Source of the DNA: Echinometra lucunter
Taxonomy: Eukaryota; Echinodermata; Echinoidea; Camarodonta; Echinometridae
Length of the DNA stretch: 64,000 bases
Direction: 5' to 3'
Assembly: GCA_029962745.1 (NCBI GenBank)
Contig: CM057162.1
Coordinates: 7,068,545 to 7,132,544, forward strand
Part shown: in pieces, positions 55,351 through 64,000 of the stretch
Position numbering within the stretch: position 1 is the stretch's first letter
Layout: every line of letters starts with the position of its first letter
Made by a program: the position numbers and the translations under genes
Notes under the pieces: model-generated
Databases searched by the model: none
Told to the model about the DNA's origin: nothing
What the model saw: the letters and a program-made list of their open reading frames with translations, nothing else

Positions 55351-55728
55351 TCATGAAAAATAGTTGATTCAAAACTAATTTGCCTGTATACGTCTTGAAG
55401 CAGAAGTCTCTCATTTTGGAATTTTGAATAACTGTGCAATGTAGTAACCATAATAGACTGAAGGCAATTATTTCAAAAGAGCATACAACATTTTTTCTTT
55501 CAGTAGTATTATGTCAGTGTGTGACTTCGCACGAAAATCAGTCTTACTTGTTGGTATTCAAACCTATTTTTTCTCGAATTTCCCCTGGGAGTGTGTAAGT
55601 TTCAACTTTTCATAACTGTATGATGGCAATTGCTCCAAACCGGTTTTAAAGCAAATTTTCATAAATAATAATAGATAAATGAATGAGCATTCTGTTCTTT
55701 TAGAGGTGAAAAGTGAGTTGGTCTCAAG

Positions 55729-55938
55729 TGTGACCACTCAAAAAAGGCGCGTTTTAAGCAGCACTGCGAAAACATTATCGTTGAGAGATTATAGTCTTAT
55801 AAAAAAGGGGAGCCTTTTTTCACGCAAAAAGCTGATGTGTGACCACTAAATGTGGCGTTTTAAATGGTACTGTGAAAACATAGTTGAGAGATTCTTCTCA
55901 TAAAAAGGGGAGCCTTTTTCATGTAAAAAGCTGATGTG
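55729..55938. repeat. 107-bp tandem duplication
   Basis: Two adjacent diverged copies, each beginning gtgtgaccact and ending aaaaagctgat, with ggcg(c)gttttaa, gaaaacat, gttgagagatt and aaaaaggggagcctttttt in the same order. Confidence 0.75.
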
Positions 55939-57720
55939 TGTTCGAACTTTTCACTTTCCAGAGAATGGCTCTTTTACTGATAGTCTGATGAACCTTTCCT
56001 GTTGTCATGGTAACCACGAAGTGGTTTTCTTTTTCCTTGATTATAATTCCATTTTCTTTTTATAACTGGGCAAATGTACCAAAATGATTTCCGATTTTCT
56101 AACGCTAACAAAGCATCATTTTTTCTATGATATTTCCCAGTTTTTCACCATTTTTCGGAAAGTGCACCCCAATAGGGTAAAAGTGATTAATTTTGATTAT
56201 GTAATATTATCAAGCTTGGATTCCTCTACATCTCTGACAACTTTTGGATGTCACTGGAGAAAAAAATATGTGAATTAGGGAGGAAAATACCAAATTTCCC
56301 TATTGGGCTTTATACAAGCCAATATGGCGCCGAAAATGACACCCCAGGAAGTGAAGGAGGGGTCTGAAAATTTGCACCCCATCGTTTTTGGCCAAATGGG
56401 ACCCTTCCGAAGCCAAAACAGTAAAAAAAAAAAAAAAATCAAATTTTGCCAGAAAAATCCTACGGGATTACATACCATACCGCACTATAAGTATCCGGTA
56501 AAGTATGGTGCAAGGACAACTCCCTAAACCTCCTACTCATTTCCATAATTTTCTCATCTCTTTTGCTCACTGAAGCAATAGAGATCGGGATTTCGGTAAA
56601 AATCAAATCAGACGAACTCCCCAAGAAGACTTGTGATGGTTATTCAAGTTAGGCAATTCAGTTTTGGTCCATAAGTGAAAAAAAAAAAAAAACGCTTTTC
56701 CAGTCCCACATGCTCATTGAAGCGTGAACTTTCAATGAAATGCCATCGGATCATCGATACATGTACATATAAGTCTTAGTAAACATGCTAAAATGTTATT
56801 CATATTATTTTAGTGCACACAAATCAAGCAGTACATACTTTATAGTTTTAATATGGTGATATTTTGTTTTGATTGTGCGTTCATAATTCAACCATGAATT
56901 GATATGTATCATTTGCAGTAGTCGTAAAGACTGTACAAAACATGAATTCCTTCACATTAGATCAAATTTAGCAGGCAAAAGATGTCAAAACTGCAGTTTT
57001 TGCCATTTTTACCTTGTGCTCATTCACGCGTGAATTTTGACGGACGCACAAGTCATTTGGTATGTTTGCAAGCATGTAAAGTTCATGTTGAATGCCTTCT
57101 AACGCTGAAAACTTGAAATTTGTTCCAATATCATTGAATGAAAGTTATGACATGAGGCCTGTAAAGTTTAAGAAGTGACCATTTGGAATGTAGGCCATGT
57201 TCACTGAAACGTGACTGAAGGGTTTTGCCCTGAATTTTACATGAAATGTAGCTAAGAAGTATCGCTACAGGCCTCTGTATTCAGATTTCATCAAAGGTTC
57301 CTTATTGAAAAAATACACATATTTTTTTTAGGGGAAATTTACTTTTTGTTTGTGTTTATTAACCCCACCCCTGCGGTGGATTAGTAACGGTTATCGCTAT
57401 ATCTCTTCATTATTATCCGTATCTATGTATTTTTCTGTTCTTTCCTTTTTGTTACGAAAATAATTTTGAATTGATACTTTCCTCAAAAGTCGTGACCTGC
57501 ACTTGGATCATTACACGAAATCCCCCCCCCCCCCCCGGTCAGAGTTTGGCTAATCAGCTCATTTACTGTTATACCCAAGCGTGTGACGTACGGTAAGGTG
57601 ACAAGAGTGCTCAATTCGTTGAAAAGCTCTCGGATCACACTCAATAAAACAGTCACGCCAAGTTTCACTTTATATTACGTACAAAAAAAAATATTAATAC
57701 ATTTTAGCCCATGCACTTAC

Positions 57721-57849
57721 CTTGAACCAAAGTTTTAATGGAATCAATGAATGATTTTTTCCCGGCGTCTCCCTCTCCTAACACACCAAGATAGATAGGG
57801 TCATCAGCCTTCATGTTTCTTATTTTCTTGACCTTTTTTTCCAACGTAG
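57721..57849 (-). CDS. IFI44-like GTPase gene, P-loop exon
   Basis: 129-nt exon on the - strand, acceptor tttcataatag, donor G|GTAAGT, phase 1-1. It encodes TLEKKVKKIRNMKADDPIYL then GVLGEGDAGKKSFIDSIKTL VQ. This is the start of the G domain of IFI44-like proteins (L-L-G-P-x-G-A-G-K-S-S-F-x-N-S). The Walker A reads G-E-G-D-A-G-K-K-S, with Lys at the position that should be Ser/Thr. The split codon G|GA with the exon at 51477-51647 gives Gly, and the combined product follows the family without a break. IFI44-type proteins are interferon-induced in vertebrates; expanded invertebrate relatives have unclear roles. Earlier exons would be at higher coordinates, possibly in the gap at 58574. Confidence 0.65.
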
Positions 57850-58573
57850 CTATTATGAAAAGGAAATGTTGCGGAAAATGATGATGGGAATGCCTCTTTC
57901 ATCCTTTCCCTAAGGAATAGCAGTTTTCACATTTCAGTTCATGTCCATAAAAAATGCTAAAGGGCAATTTTATCCACCTTGTAAACAGTGGTAAAAAAGG
58001 AAATTTTTTTGTACCAGATGCTAAATTTTAGGAAAGTTTTAGGACTGTTGTATGTTAATCTTGCCAGGAATGCCGCAAATATGGTGAAGTATAAACTGAA
58101 GTTTCTTATGTCTTTACATTAAAAGCCCTTGTAAATGCTTGTTCCCTTAAAAAGCTGAGTTAAAGCCCGAGTTTCATAACTATAGTGCCGACCGTTGCCA
58201 ACCAGGGACAAAAAAAAAAGATGCGTCCATCGACAACCAATGCAATTAAAACCCTTCGCCTCACTATAGGAGCATGACTGCTTGCTAATTACCTAAATAA
58301 AGCACAATAACAAATTGAAACTGTACGAGGCAACTTGGTGCGGATCGGTTTCAGAAAGAACGTCGACCGGTTGCAAAGATCTCATATCGGTAACAGACTA
58401 GTTGTAGATTTGCCACCCCCCCCCCCCCCTCCGGACAAATATGATGGGCAAGTGTCCACAGCACCGGCGTAAATCCGTTTTGAGGAATGGGGGGGGGGGG
58501 GGGGGGAGATGGTCGACTTTTTTGCCGAAATTTTTGCGTGAACTCACATTTAAGTATACACACACACACACGC
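57850..58573. other. Probable upstream intron of the IFI44-like gene
   Basis: No further exon seen. Poly-C at 58417-58431, poly-G at 58489-58507 and a (CA)n start at 58559 run into the gap. Confidence 0.35.
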
Positions 58574-59073
58574 NNNNNNNNNNNNNNNNNNNNNNNNNNN
58601 NNNNNNNNNNNNNNNNNNNNNNNNNNNNNNNNNNNNNNNNNNNNNNNNNNNNNNNNNNNNNNNNNNNNNNNNNNNNNNNNNNNNNNNNNNNNNNNNNNNN
58701 NNNNNNNNNNNNNNNNNNNNNNNNNNNNNNNNNNNNNNNNNNNNNNNNNNNNNNNNNNNNNNNNNNNNNNNNNNNNNNNNNNNNNNNNNNNNNNNNNNNN
58801 NNNNNNNNNNNNNNNNNNNNNNNNNNNNNNNNNNNNNNNNNNNNNNNNNNNNNNNNNNNNNNNNNNNNNNNNNNNNNNNNNNNNNNNNNNNNNNNNNNNN
58901 NNNNNNNNNNNNNNNNNNNNNNNNNNNNNNNNNNNNNNNNNNNNNNNNNNNNNNNNNNNNNNNNNNNNNNNNNNNNNNNNNNNNNNNNNNNNNNNNNNNN
59001 NNNNNNNNNNNNNNNNNNNNNNNNNNNNNNNNNNNNNNNNNNNNNNNNNNNNNNNNNNNNNNNNNNNNNNNNN
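58574..59073. other. Assembly gap, 500 N
   Basis: Placeholder gap after (CA)n. The left arm of the next foldback begins within a few bases of its end, so the element may extend into it. Confidence 0.99.
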
Positions 59074-59694
59074 GCATGGGTCGGTCTGCTATTAGTTTTA
59101 CGTCGGTTTGAAATGGAGATTGTCGGTTTGCAATCAGTTTAGAGTCGGGCTACAGAATTTGTCCAGGTGAGATCTTCCAAGCGTGTTCGAAAGATCTGAA
59201 ACCGACTATTTTTCAAGGACCAGTCAGGGACGAGTCGGGGAGAGTTCAAGAAGAGCGGGGAGCGTTCGGGCTGGGTTCGACTTCGGGTCAGAATTAAAAA
59301 TCGAGAAATGATCGGTTTCAATACCAAGTTAAGCCAGGGTGTGGTTGGCCGAACTAACCCCGAATCCTTGTCGATAGAGTACTGAATACAATTTTATTTC
59401 CAGAAACAAAACCGAACAAAGTCACACCTCGCCCGACTCAGAACCGAACAAAGCCGAACTCATCCCGAACAAGGATTGTATTGACACCGACAACAAAATA
59501 ATCAGTCGTCGACCGGTACTTAAAATGCAATTTTATGATGATTCTTGTTAACATTTAATTTTTGGAAAGGGATTCTATATTATAAACTGTGTTATTCATT
59601 ACTACTCAAAAGTTGTATTGGTACATACATGTATAACGTAAAACATACATGCGCAAAAATAAATGATTAACATCAATACAAAACAGTGTGCATA

Positions 59695-60235
59695 CAAAAT
59701 ATGACTACGAATAGGAAAGAAAAGAAAAAAGAAGTCGGAAAGAAAGAACTAGAAAAGGAGAAGAGGGATTAGAAAAAGAAAAGAGCAAGATGAGGGGGAA
59801 AAAAGAGAGGAAGGAAGAAAAATTGAGAAGAAAACGGGCTCTGACAACCATAGGTAAAGGAAAAATGAGAAATGGTTACAACCTCTCAAATATATATCCA
59901 GAAGATCAAAAAAAATGGAGGCTTTCCAAATCTTACAGAAAATAAAGGAAAGTAAGGGTAGAACAGAAAATTGAAAAGGAAGAGAAGAACAAAAGCAAGA
60001 AAATGAAAAGAAAAATGAGACAAAGAATAAGAAGAAGAAAGAGGCGAAAAGAGAAAGAAAATTATTAGATAAAGGAGGAGGAAGACAAGAACATGAATGG
60101 GAAAATAAACAAGAGAGAAGAGAATGAAAAGAGAAAGGGGAAAAGAAAGGGAAATAAAAGGAATTGAAGTAAAAAAAATAATAATAAAAACAAAAGATAA
60201 AAAAGAAGAATCAATAGTAAAATAGTGAGAGTTGA
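59695..60235 (+). repeat. ~540-bp polypurine (A/G) tract
   Basis: The + strand is nearly all A and G (gaaaagaaaa, agaggaagg). The 123-codon Phe/Leu/Ser-rich - frame here is a composition artefact. It mirrors the polypyrimidine tract at 25005-25930. Confidence 0.8.
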
Positions 60236-60949
60236 TTCCAAATTTCAACATAAACAAAAGTTGATTTCAGTCACCTTTTTATGATGGGGCGGGGTAATTA
60301 TGAAACAGAAATATGAAAAAAATATTTATTGTGCATATTCGTAGGAAGTTTAAAGTTATGACGTTGCAGATGATTTTTGAGAAGAAAAAGCGCAGGAAAA
60401 TATACGATTAATGAAAATATGGTTATTTATTGGTATTCTAGGTTTGTTTCCATGCACATGTACAGTAAAATCAGAGAGCTTGAAGGGATGAAAATTAAAT
60501 ATATAGGCGCCGTGGAAGCCGCTGGGAGGAGGGGGGTTGCACCCAAAACAAATATGGCCCCAAACATAAAAATTGTAAAAAACTTACTAACATTGACACT
60601 TGCTCATTTCGCGAAACCGTTAAAATTTAAGAACATCGGAGTAGGGACGGAGACGCCTGAACCCCCGTTAGGGGCCCTACAGCTCCCGAACTCTGTTTGT
60701 TTGCGTGCCCCCCCCCCCCACCCCCTCAAAGAACGTTCTGCAATCTTTTCTCCATAAGTATCTAACGTGTGGAGATAGGATGCTTGAAAATGTGACTTCA
60801 CTAAGCCCACTAAGTCCTTAGTACAATATTACCTTTCCAATAAGGTATGTTTCCAAAATCATCACAGAGTTGCATTTAAACCCACTTATTGACTGGTTGA
60901 CAAAGGACTGTATGACCGTATAAATTCTATCATTTGGGATAGAAAATTA

Positions 60950-61297
60950 CGGAAAAACAAAACAAAGCAAAATACAAGCGGGATGTAACCGGACTGGGTT
61001 CCAGGAGGAATCGGGGTTGTCGGTTTGATGTCGGGAATGCAACGGTGCCCGAACATACAAATTTAGCCAAATTTGAGTGGGTCTGAGGTCGGTCTGGTCG
61101 GAGTGACTACACCATGAAAGATCGCATGGTGCAGTCACACCGGCCATACCGACCTCAGACCGACTCAAATTTTGCTGAATTGGTATGGTCGGGCTCCGTT
61201 GCATGCCCGGCATCAAACCGACAGCCCCGATTCATCCTGGAACCTAGTGATTCGGATAACATCCTGTTTGCTTTTTGTTTTGTTTTGGCTTTTTGTT
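60950..61297. repeat. ~345-bp near-perfect palindrome (MITE-like)
   Basis: Arms 60950-61116 and 61122-61297 pair along nearly their whole length, for example ggttccaggaggaatcgggg / ccccgattcatcctggaacc, gtctgaggtcggt / accgacctcagac and aaacaaaacaaagc / gctttttgttttgtttt. The loop is only a few bases around 61117-61121. It lies in the loop of the larger foldback. Confidence 0.8.
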
Positions 61298-61299
61298 AT

Positions 61300-62144
61300 T
61301 TATTCACCCCGAATGTAAGAATTTGTACGGGTACATCTGTACATAGTTAACCAGTGAAAAAAGTGGGTTAAAATGCAATATTTTGTGATGATAAATATCT
61401 TCTTGAAAAAAGGCAATTTAGTATACTATACTATGGCCGTTGTTTCCAAATTATAAAAATTGGCATAAAGTCATCTTTTAGAGCATATCTTAAGGGAGAG
61501 GGAATTATGACTTTTGAAACTTAGATCTATACTAACCCACTTGGGCCAAACTATCTCCGCACGTTAGGTACTATGGAGAAGAGATCACGGAAGGTTTTTT
61601 TTTTTTTTTTTAGGGGGGTGGAGCTGACACACAAACAAACAGAGTCCAAGGGCTGCAGTGCCCCTAATAAGGTTCAAGCACCTGCGCCCCCTGAAGTTCT
61701 CCGCATTGAGCAAGTTACAATAGATATTATATATTTTTTTTTTGCAATAAATATTTATGTATGTCTTGGGGCAAATATGTGTGGGGGTGCCGCCCCCCCC
61801 CCCCCCCCGCCCCGTGGCCCATGTGGATTTTTTTTTATCCCTGCGATCTCTCCAGGCTGATCTTACTGAACTTGTACATTTAAAAGAAAAACTATAGTTC
61901 GAACGTTAACAATGTATTTTCCTGAGTTTTTTTCTTCTCGAAAAACATCTGCAATAGCATATCTATTAAATTACTAAATAACAATGTATAAGTCGTCAGT
62001 AATATTTTTTTTCATATTTTCATTACATGATTATCCCCGCCCCTACCATAAAAAGCGGACTGAAATCAACGTCTGTCCATTTTGAAATTTGGAAACTGTT
62101 TTATTTTTGATAATACCTTTCCAAAAGTAAAGAATCATCATTAA
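61300..62144. other. Loop sequence of the foldback, nothing assigned
   Basis: Non-coding with poly-T (61596-61610, 61734-61742) and poly-C (61795-61808). The 95-codon frame at 61573-61860 is Pro/Phe-rich from these runs and is not called. Confidence 0.4.
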
Positions 62145-62699
62145 ATTGCATTTCAAGTAGGCCTACCGGTTGACCACTGACTATTAATTTGTTTTAGATG
62201 TCAATACAGCACTTGTTGCGGCTGAGTTCAGCTTTGTTCGTTTGTATCGGGCCAAGTTCGACTTAGTTCGGTTTTGTGCCTGGTACAAATACTCTATTCA
62301 TTGCTCTATCGACAATGATTAGGGTTAAGTTAGGTCAACAACTTCCAGACCCAACTTGATATTGAAACCGACTCCCGATTTTTAATTCCAACCCTAGTTT
62401 GAACCAGTCCGAATGCTCCCCGTTCTTCTCAAACTCTCCCCGACTCGTCCCCAACAGGTCCCCCAAAATGTTCGGTTTGAGATCTTTCGAACATGGTTGA
62501 AAGATCTCACCCCGACAATTTCTTAGCCTGACACTAAACTGATTAAAGACCAACAATCTCGATATCAGACCGACGTAAAAATGACAGCAGACCGACTCAT
62601 GCAGATATCAGACCGAATGGCACAAAACTTGTATTTGGAGATCGGTTTGGGGTAAGTCTGGCTGGGTGACTGTGGTATACTTGGTTAACAATCACAAGC

Positions 62700-63500
62700 G
62701 GTGGCGTATTAAAGTGGGCAGGGGACAAGTGCCCTGGGCGGCACTTTGAAGAGGCACAAAAAACACAAAAAGATAAAAAGAAAAAATGAAGAAAAATCAT
62801 ATTTTAACAACAATTTTGCGCCCCCTCCCCCTCCCGTCGCAGGGTAAATACATCAGTAATGGAGTTTTTGAGGGTTTAAAGTTAAAAAAAAAATTCTAAA
62901 GCTCGGTCGCTTTGCTCCCTCGCATGAACATTTCCTCTCAGTATTTCATAATTTCGCGCCCCTATGATTTCCTTAAACAAGCTTTTTAAAATGGGTTCAG
63001 AATTTTAATGATGCAATTGTCGTTGTTTTGCTCGCTGTCATGGAAGTTTCAACTGCCTCTTGCAAAATACTGCCCCCCCCCCCCCCCGTGGGGCCTAATA
63101 GAGCATTTGCAAAGGTTGAATATTTTGAAGAGATCTAACATCTAATAAGGAATGGGCGCAAAAAACGCAAAAGAGAAAAAGAAAAGGAGAAAATGAATTA
63201 TTTTCAGGGATATAATATGCGCGTCCCCATCTGCAAGGTAAATGCAAAAAAAAAAATAGAGTTTTTGAGGGCTTAAAATGCCACATTTTTCTAGAGCTCA
63301 GTCGCTTTGCCCCCTTGCATGAATACATTTCCTTTCAGGATTTCACAGGCTTTTTCAAAGGGGTTCAGAATTTGAAAAAAAATGGTGCAGTTTTCGTTGC
63401 TTTGCTCGCTATCACGTTTCATCTGCATGCCTCTTGCTAGATACTGCTCCCCGGTATGGCCTATAATACAGCATTTGCAAAGGCTAAACATCTAAAAGAA
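62700..63500. repeat. Diverged tandem duplication, period ~370 bp
   Basis: Landmarks recur in the same order in two copies: tttgaagag.. with aaaaagaaaa (62750 and 63128), gagtttttgaggg (62862 and 63257), gtcgctttgc with tgcatgaa (62905 and 63300), tttgctcgct (63028 and 63400) and agcatttgcaaaggct (63102 and 63470). No conserved frame. Confidence 0.7.
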
Positions 63501-64000
63501 ATCTAAACTTTTTGTCGCCTTGCCATTAAAATCAGGCCTCAAAAATTTTTTAAGGTTTTTCGTTAATTACTCCAAATTCTAACACTGAGAAAATAGAAAA
63601 CTGTTAATCTCGATCTTTTCAGTGGTTAATACTGCGAAATTGCGAAAAAGACATGTAGAATGAATCATAATTATCAAAGAAAACAGGCATTTTTTGTCAG
63701 CCCCCCCCCCCATTTTATTAAGTAAAGACTAATATGAATGCACGAAACATGTTTCGGCTTTGAAGGAATTTTGTTAGGCCAAAATCTAATTACCTCCAAT
63801 GCTTAAAAGTAGCATATCAAATGGAAAATGAAATGTCAGTGAATCATTTCATTGCAGCAACATATCATAATCTGAGCTGATACAGAGTAAATTTACAATT
63901 AAGTATGTGAATAAAATTTGTAGGAACCTCCTAATCAAGGCTACATTTTGTTTGCATGGAAAAATTTAGTAGTAAAGAAGCACTTTACTTTATGTTTGCA
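63501..64000. other. Non-coding end of window
   Basis: AT-rich, one poly-C run at 63703-63711. No feature supported. Confidence 0.45.

Larger units (their letters stand above)
51781..57322. mobile_element. Foldback with short split arms inside the intron
   Basis: The outer arms are 51781-51836 (gtaaggaacctttgatgaaa, tctgaatacagaggcc) and its complement at 57267-57322. The inner arms are about 51845-52030 and 56290-56500, sharing ggtacggtatg / cataccgcac, cccgtagga / tcctacggga and gatggggtgcaaattttc / gaaaatttgcaccccatcg. About 770 bp lie between the two right-arm parts (56505-57266). It may be two nested copies of one family in opposite orientation. Confidence 0.6.
51648..57720 (-). other. 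6-kb intron of the IFI44-like gene, repeat-filled
   Basis: Between two phase-1 splice sites. Contains a foldback with arms at both ends, poly-C and (CA)n tracts, a Cys-tail transposon-protein fossil, a SINE and a 107-bp tandem duplication. No third IFI44-like exon was found inside. Confidence 0.55.
59075..62625. mobile_element. Foldback element with ~470-bp arms
   Basis: The left arm 59075-59535 and the right arm 62145-62625 are imperfect reverse complements. Matching blocks are gtcggtctgctattagtttt / agcagaccgac, gaaagatctgaaaccgac / gagatctttcgaac, gacgagtcggggagagttc / aactctccccgactcgtcc, and ccgaacaaagtcacacc with gttcggttttg. The interior holds a purine tract and the 61-kb palindrome. 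No transposase recognised. Confidence 0.7.

Overview
The window is a piece of a eukaryotic genome assembly, AT-rich and gene-poor. It holds spliced exons with GT/AG borders, LINE, SINE, Tc1/mariner, hAT-like and Penelope-like fossils, many (ATT)n/(TA)n/(CA)n runs, and four gaps of exactly 500 N (arbitrary scaffold gaps). The families seen (Roc-type GTPase exons, an IFI44-like GTPase, tandem EGF exons, CR1/L2-type LINEs, Cys-tailed transposon proteins) suggest a marine deuterostome invertebrate, most likely an echinoderm. This is inference; no species-level marker was identified.

Three host gene fragments can be supported. (1) On the + strand at 6.5-20.8 kb are four exons that I read as one Roc/ROCO-type GTPase gene: a P-loop-like exon (6565-6675), two short linker exons, and an exon carrying the G3 motif WDFGGQ (20506-20771). 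The 13-kb intron is filled with repeats, including a nearly complete CR1/L2-like LINE (7968-12467). (2) On the + strand at 33.6-38.7 kb are nine near-identical 99-nt, phase 1-1 exons, each coding one EGF-like domain. They sit in ~638-bp units whose introns are also near-identical. The array probably continues into the gap on its left and is cut off on its right by a giant inverted repeat. (3) On the - strand at 57.8-51.5 kb are two phase 1-1 exons that join cleanly into an IFI44-like GTPase segment. Both the P-loop and the G3 motif are degenerate, so it may be a pseudo-GTPase or a decaying copy.

The dominant architecture is inverted-repeat (foldback) DNA at many scales: hairpins of 12-60 bp, MITE-sized elements, 1-4 kb foldbacks (634-3666, 4361-5808, 26765-30125, 51781-57322, 59075-62625), and a ~12.6-kb palindrome (38735-51383) around the third gap. 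The left arm of this palindrome carries a chain of exon-like open segments on the - strand with good splice sites and partly hydrophobic products. I could not assign them to a family. The right arm is a broken copy. This is the best candidate here for an undescribed element.

A second theme is two unrelated repeat families that both consist of ~150-bp monomers packed with AGGTCA half-sites in DR1/DR3 arrangement (nuclear-receptor-type sites). They recur at 1.7-2.95, 7.2-12.65, 18.5-19.4 and 27.3-28.3 kb. One copy has a 38-nt piece of the U2 snRNA 5' end inserted in it.

The remaining DNA is intronic or intergenic, with polypyrimidine and polypurine tracts, tandem duplications and simple repeats.
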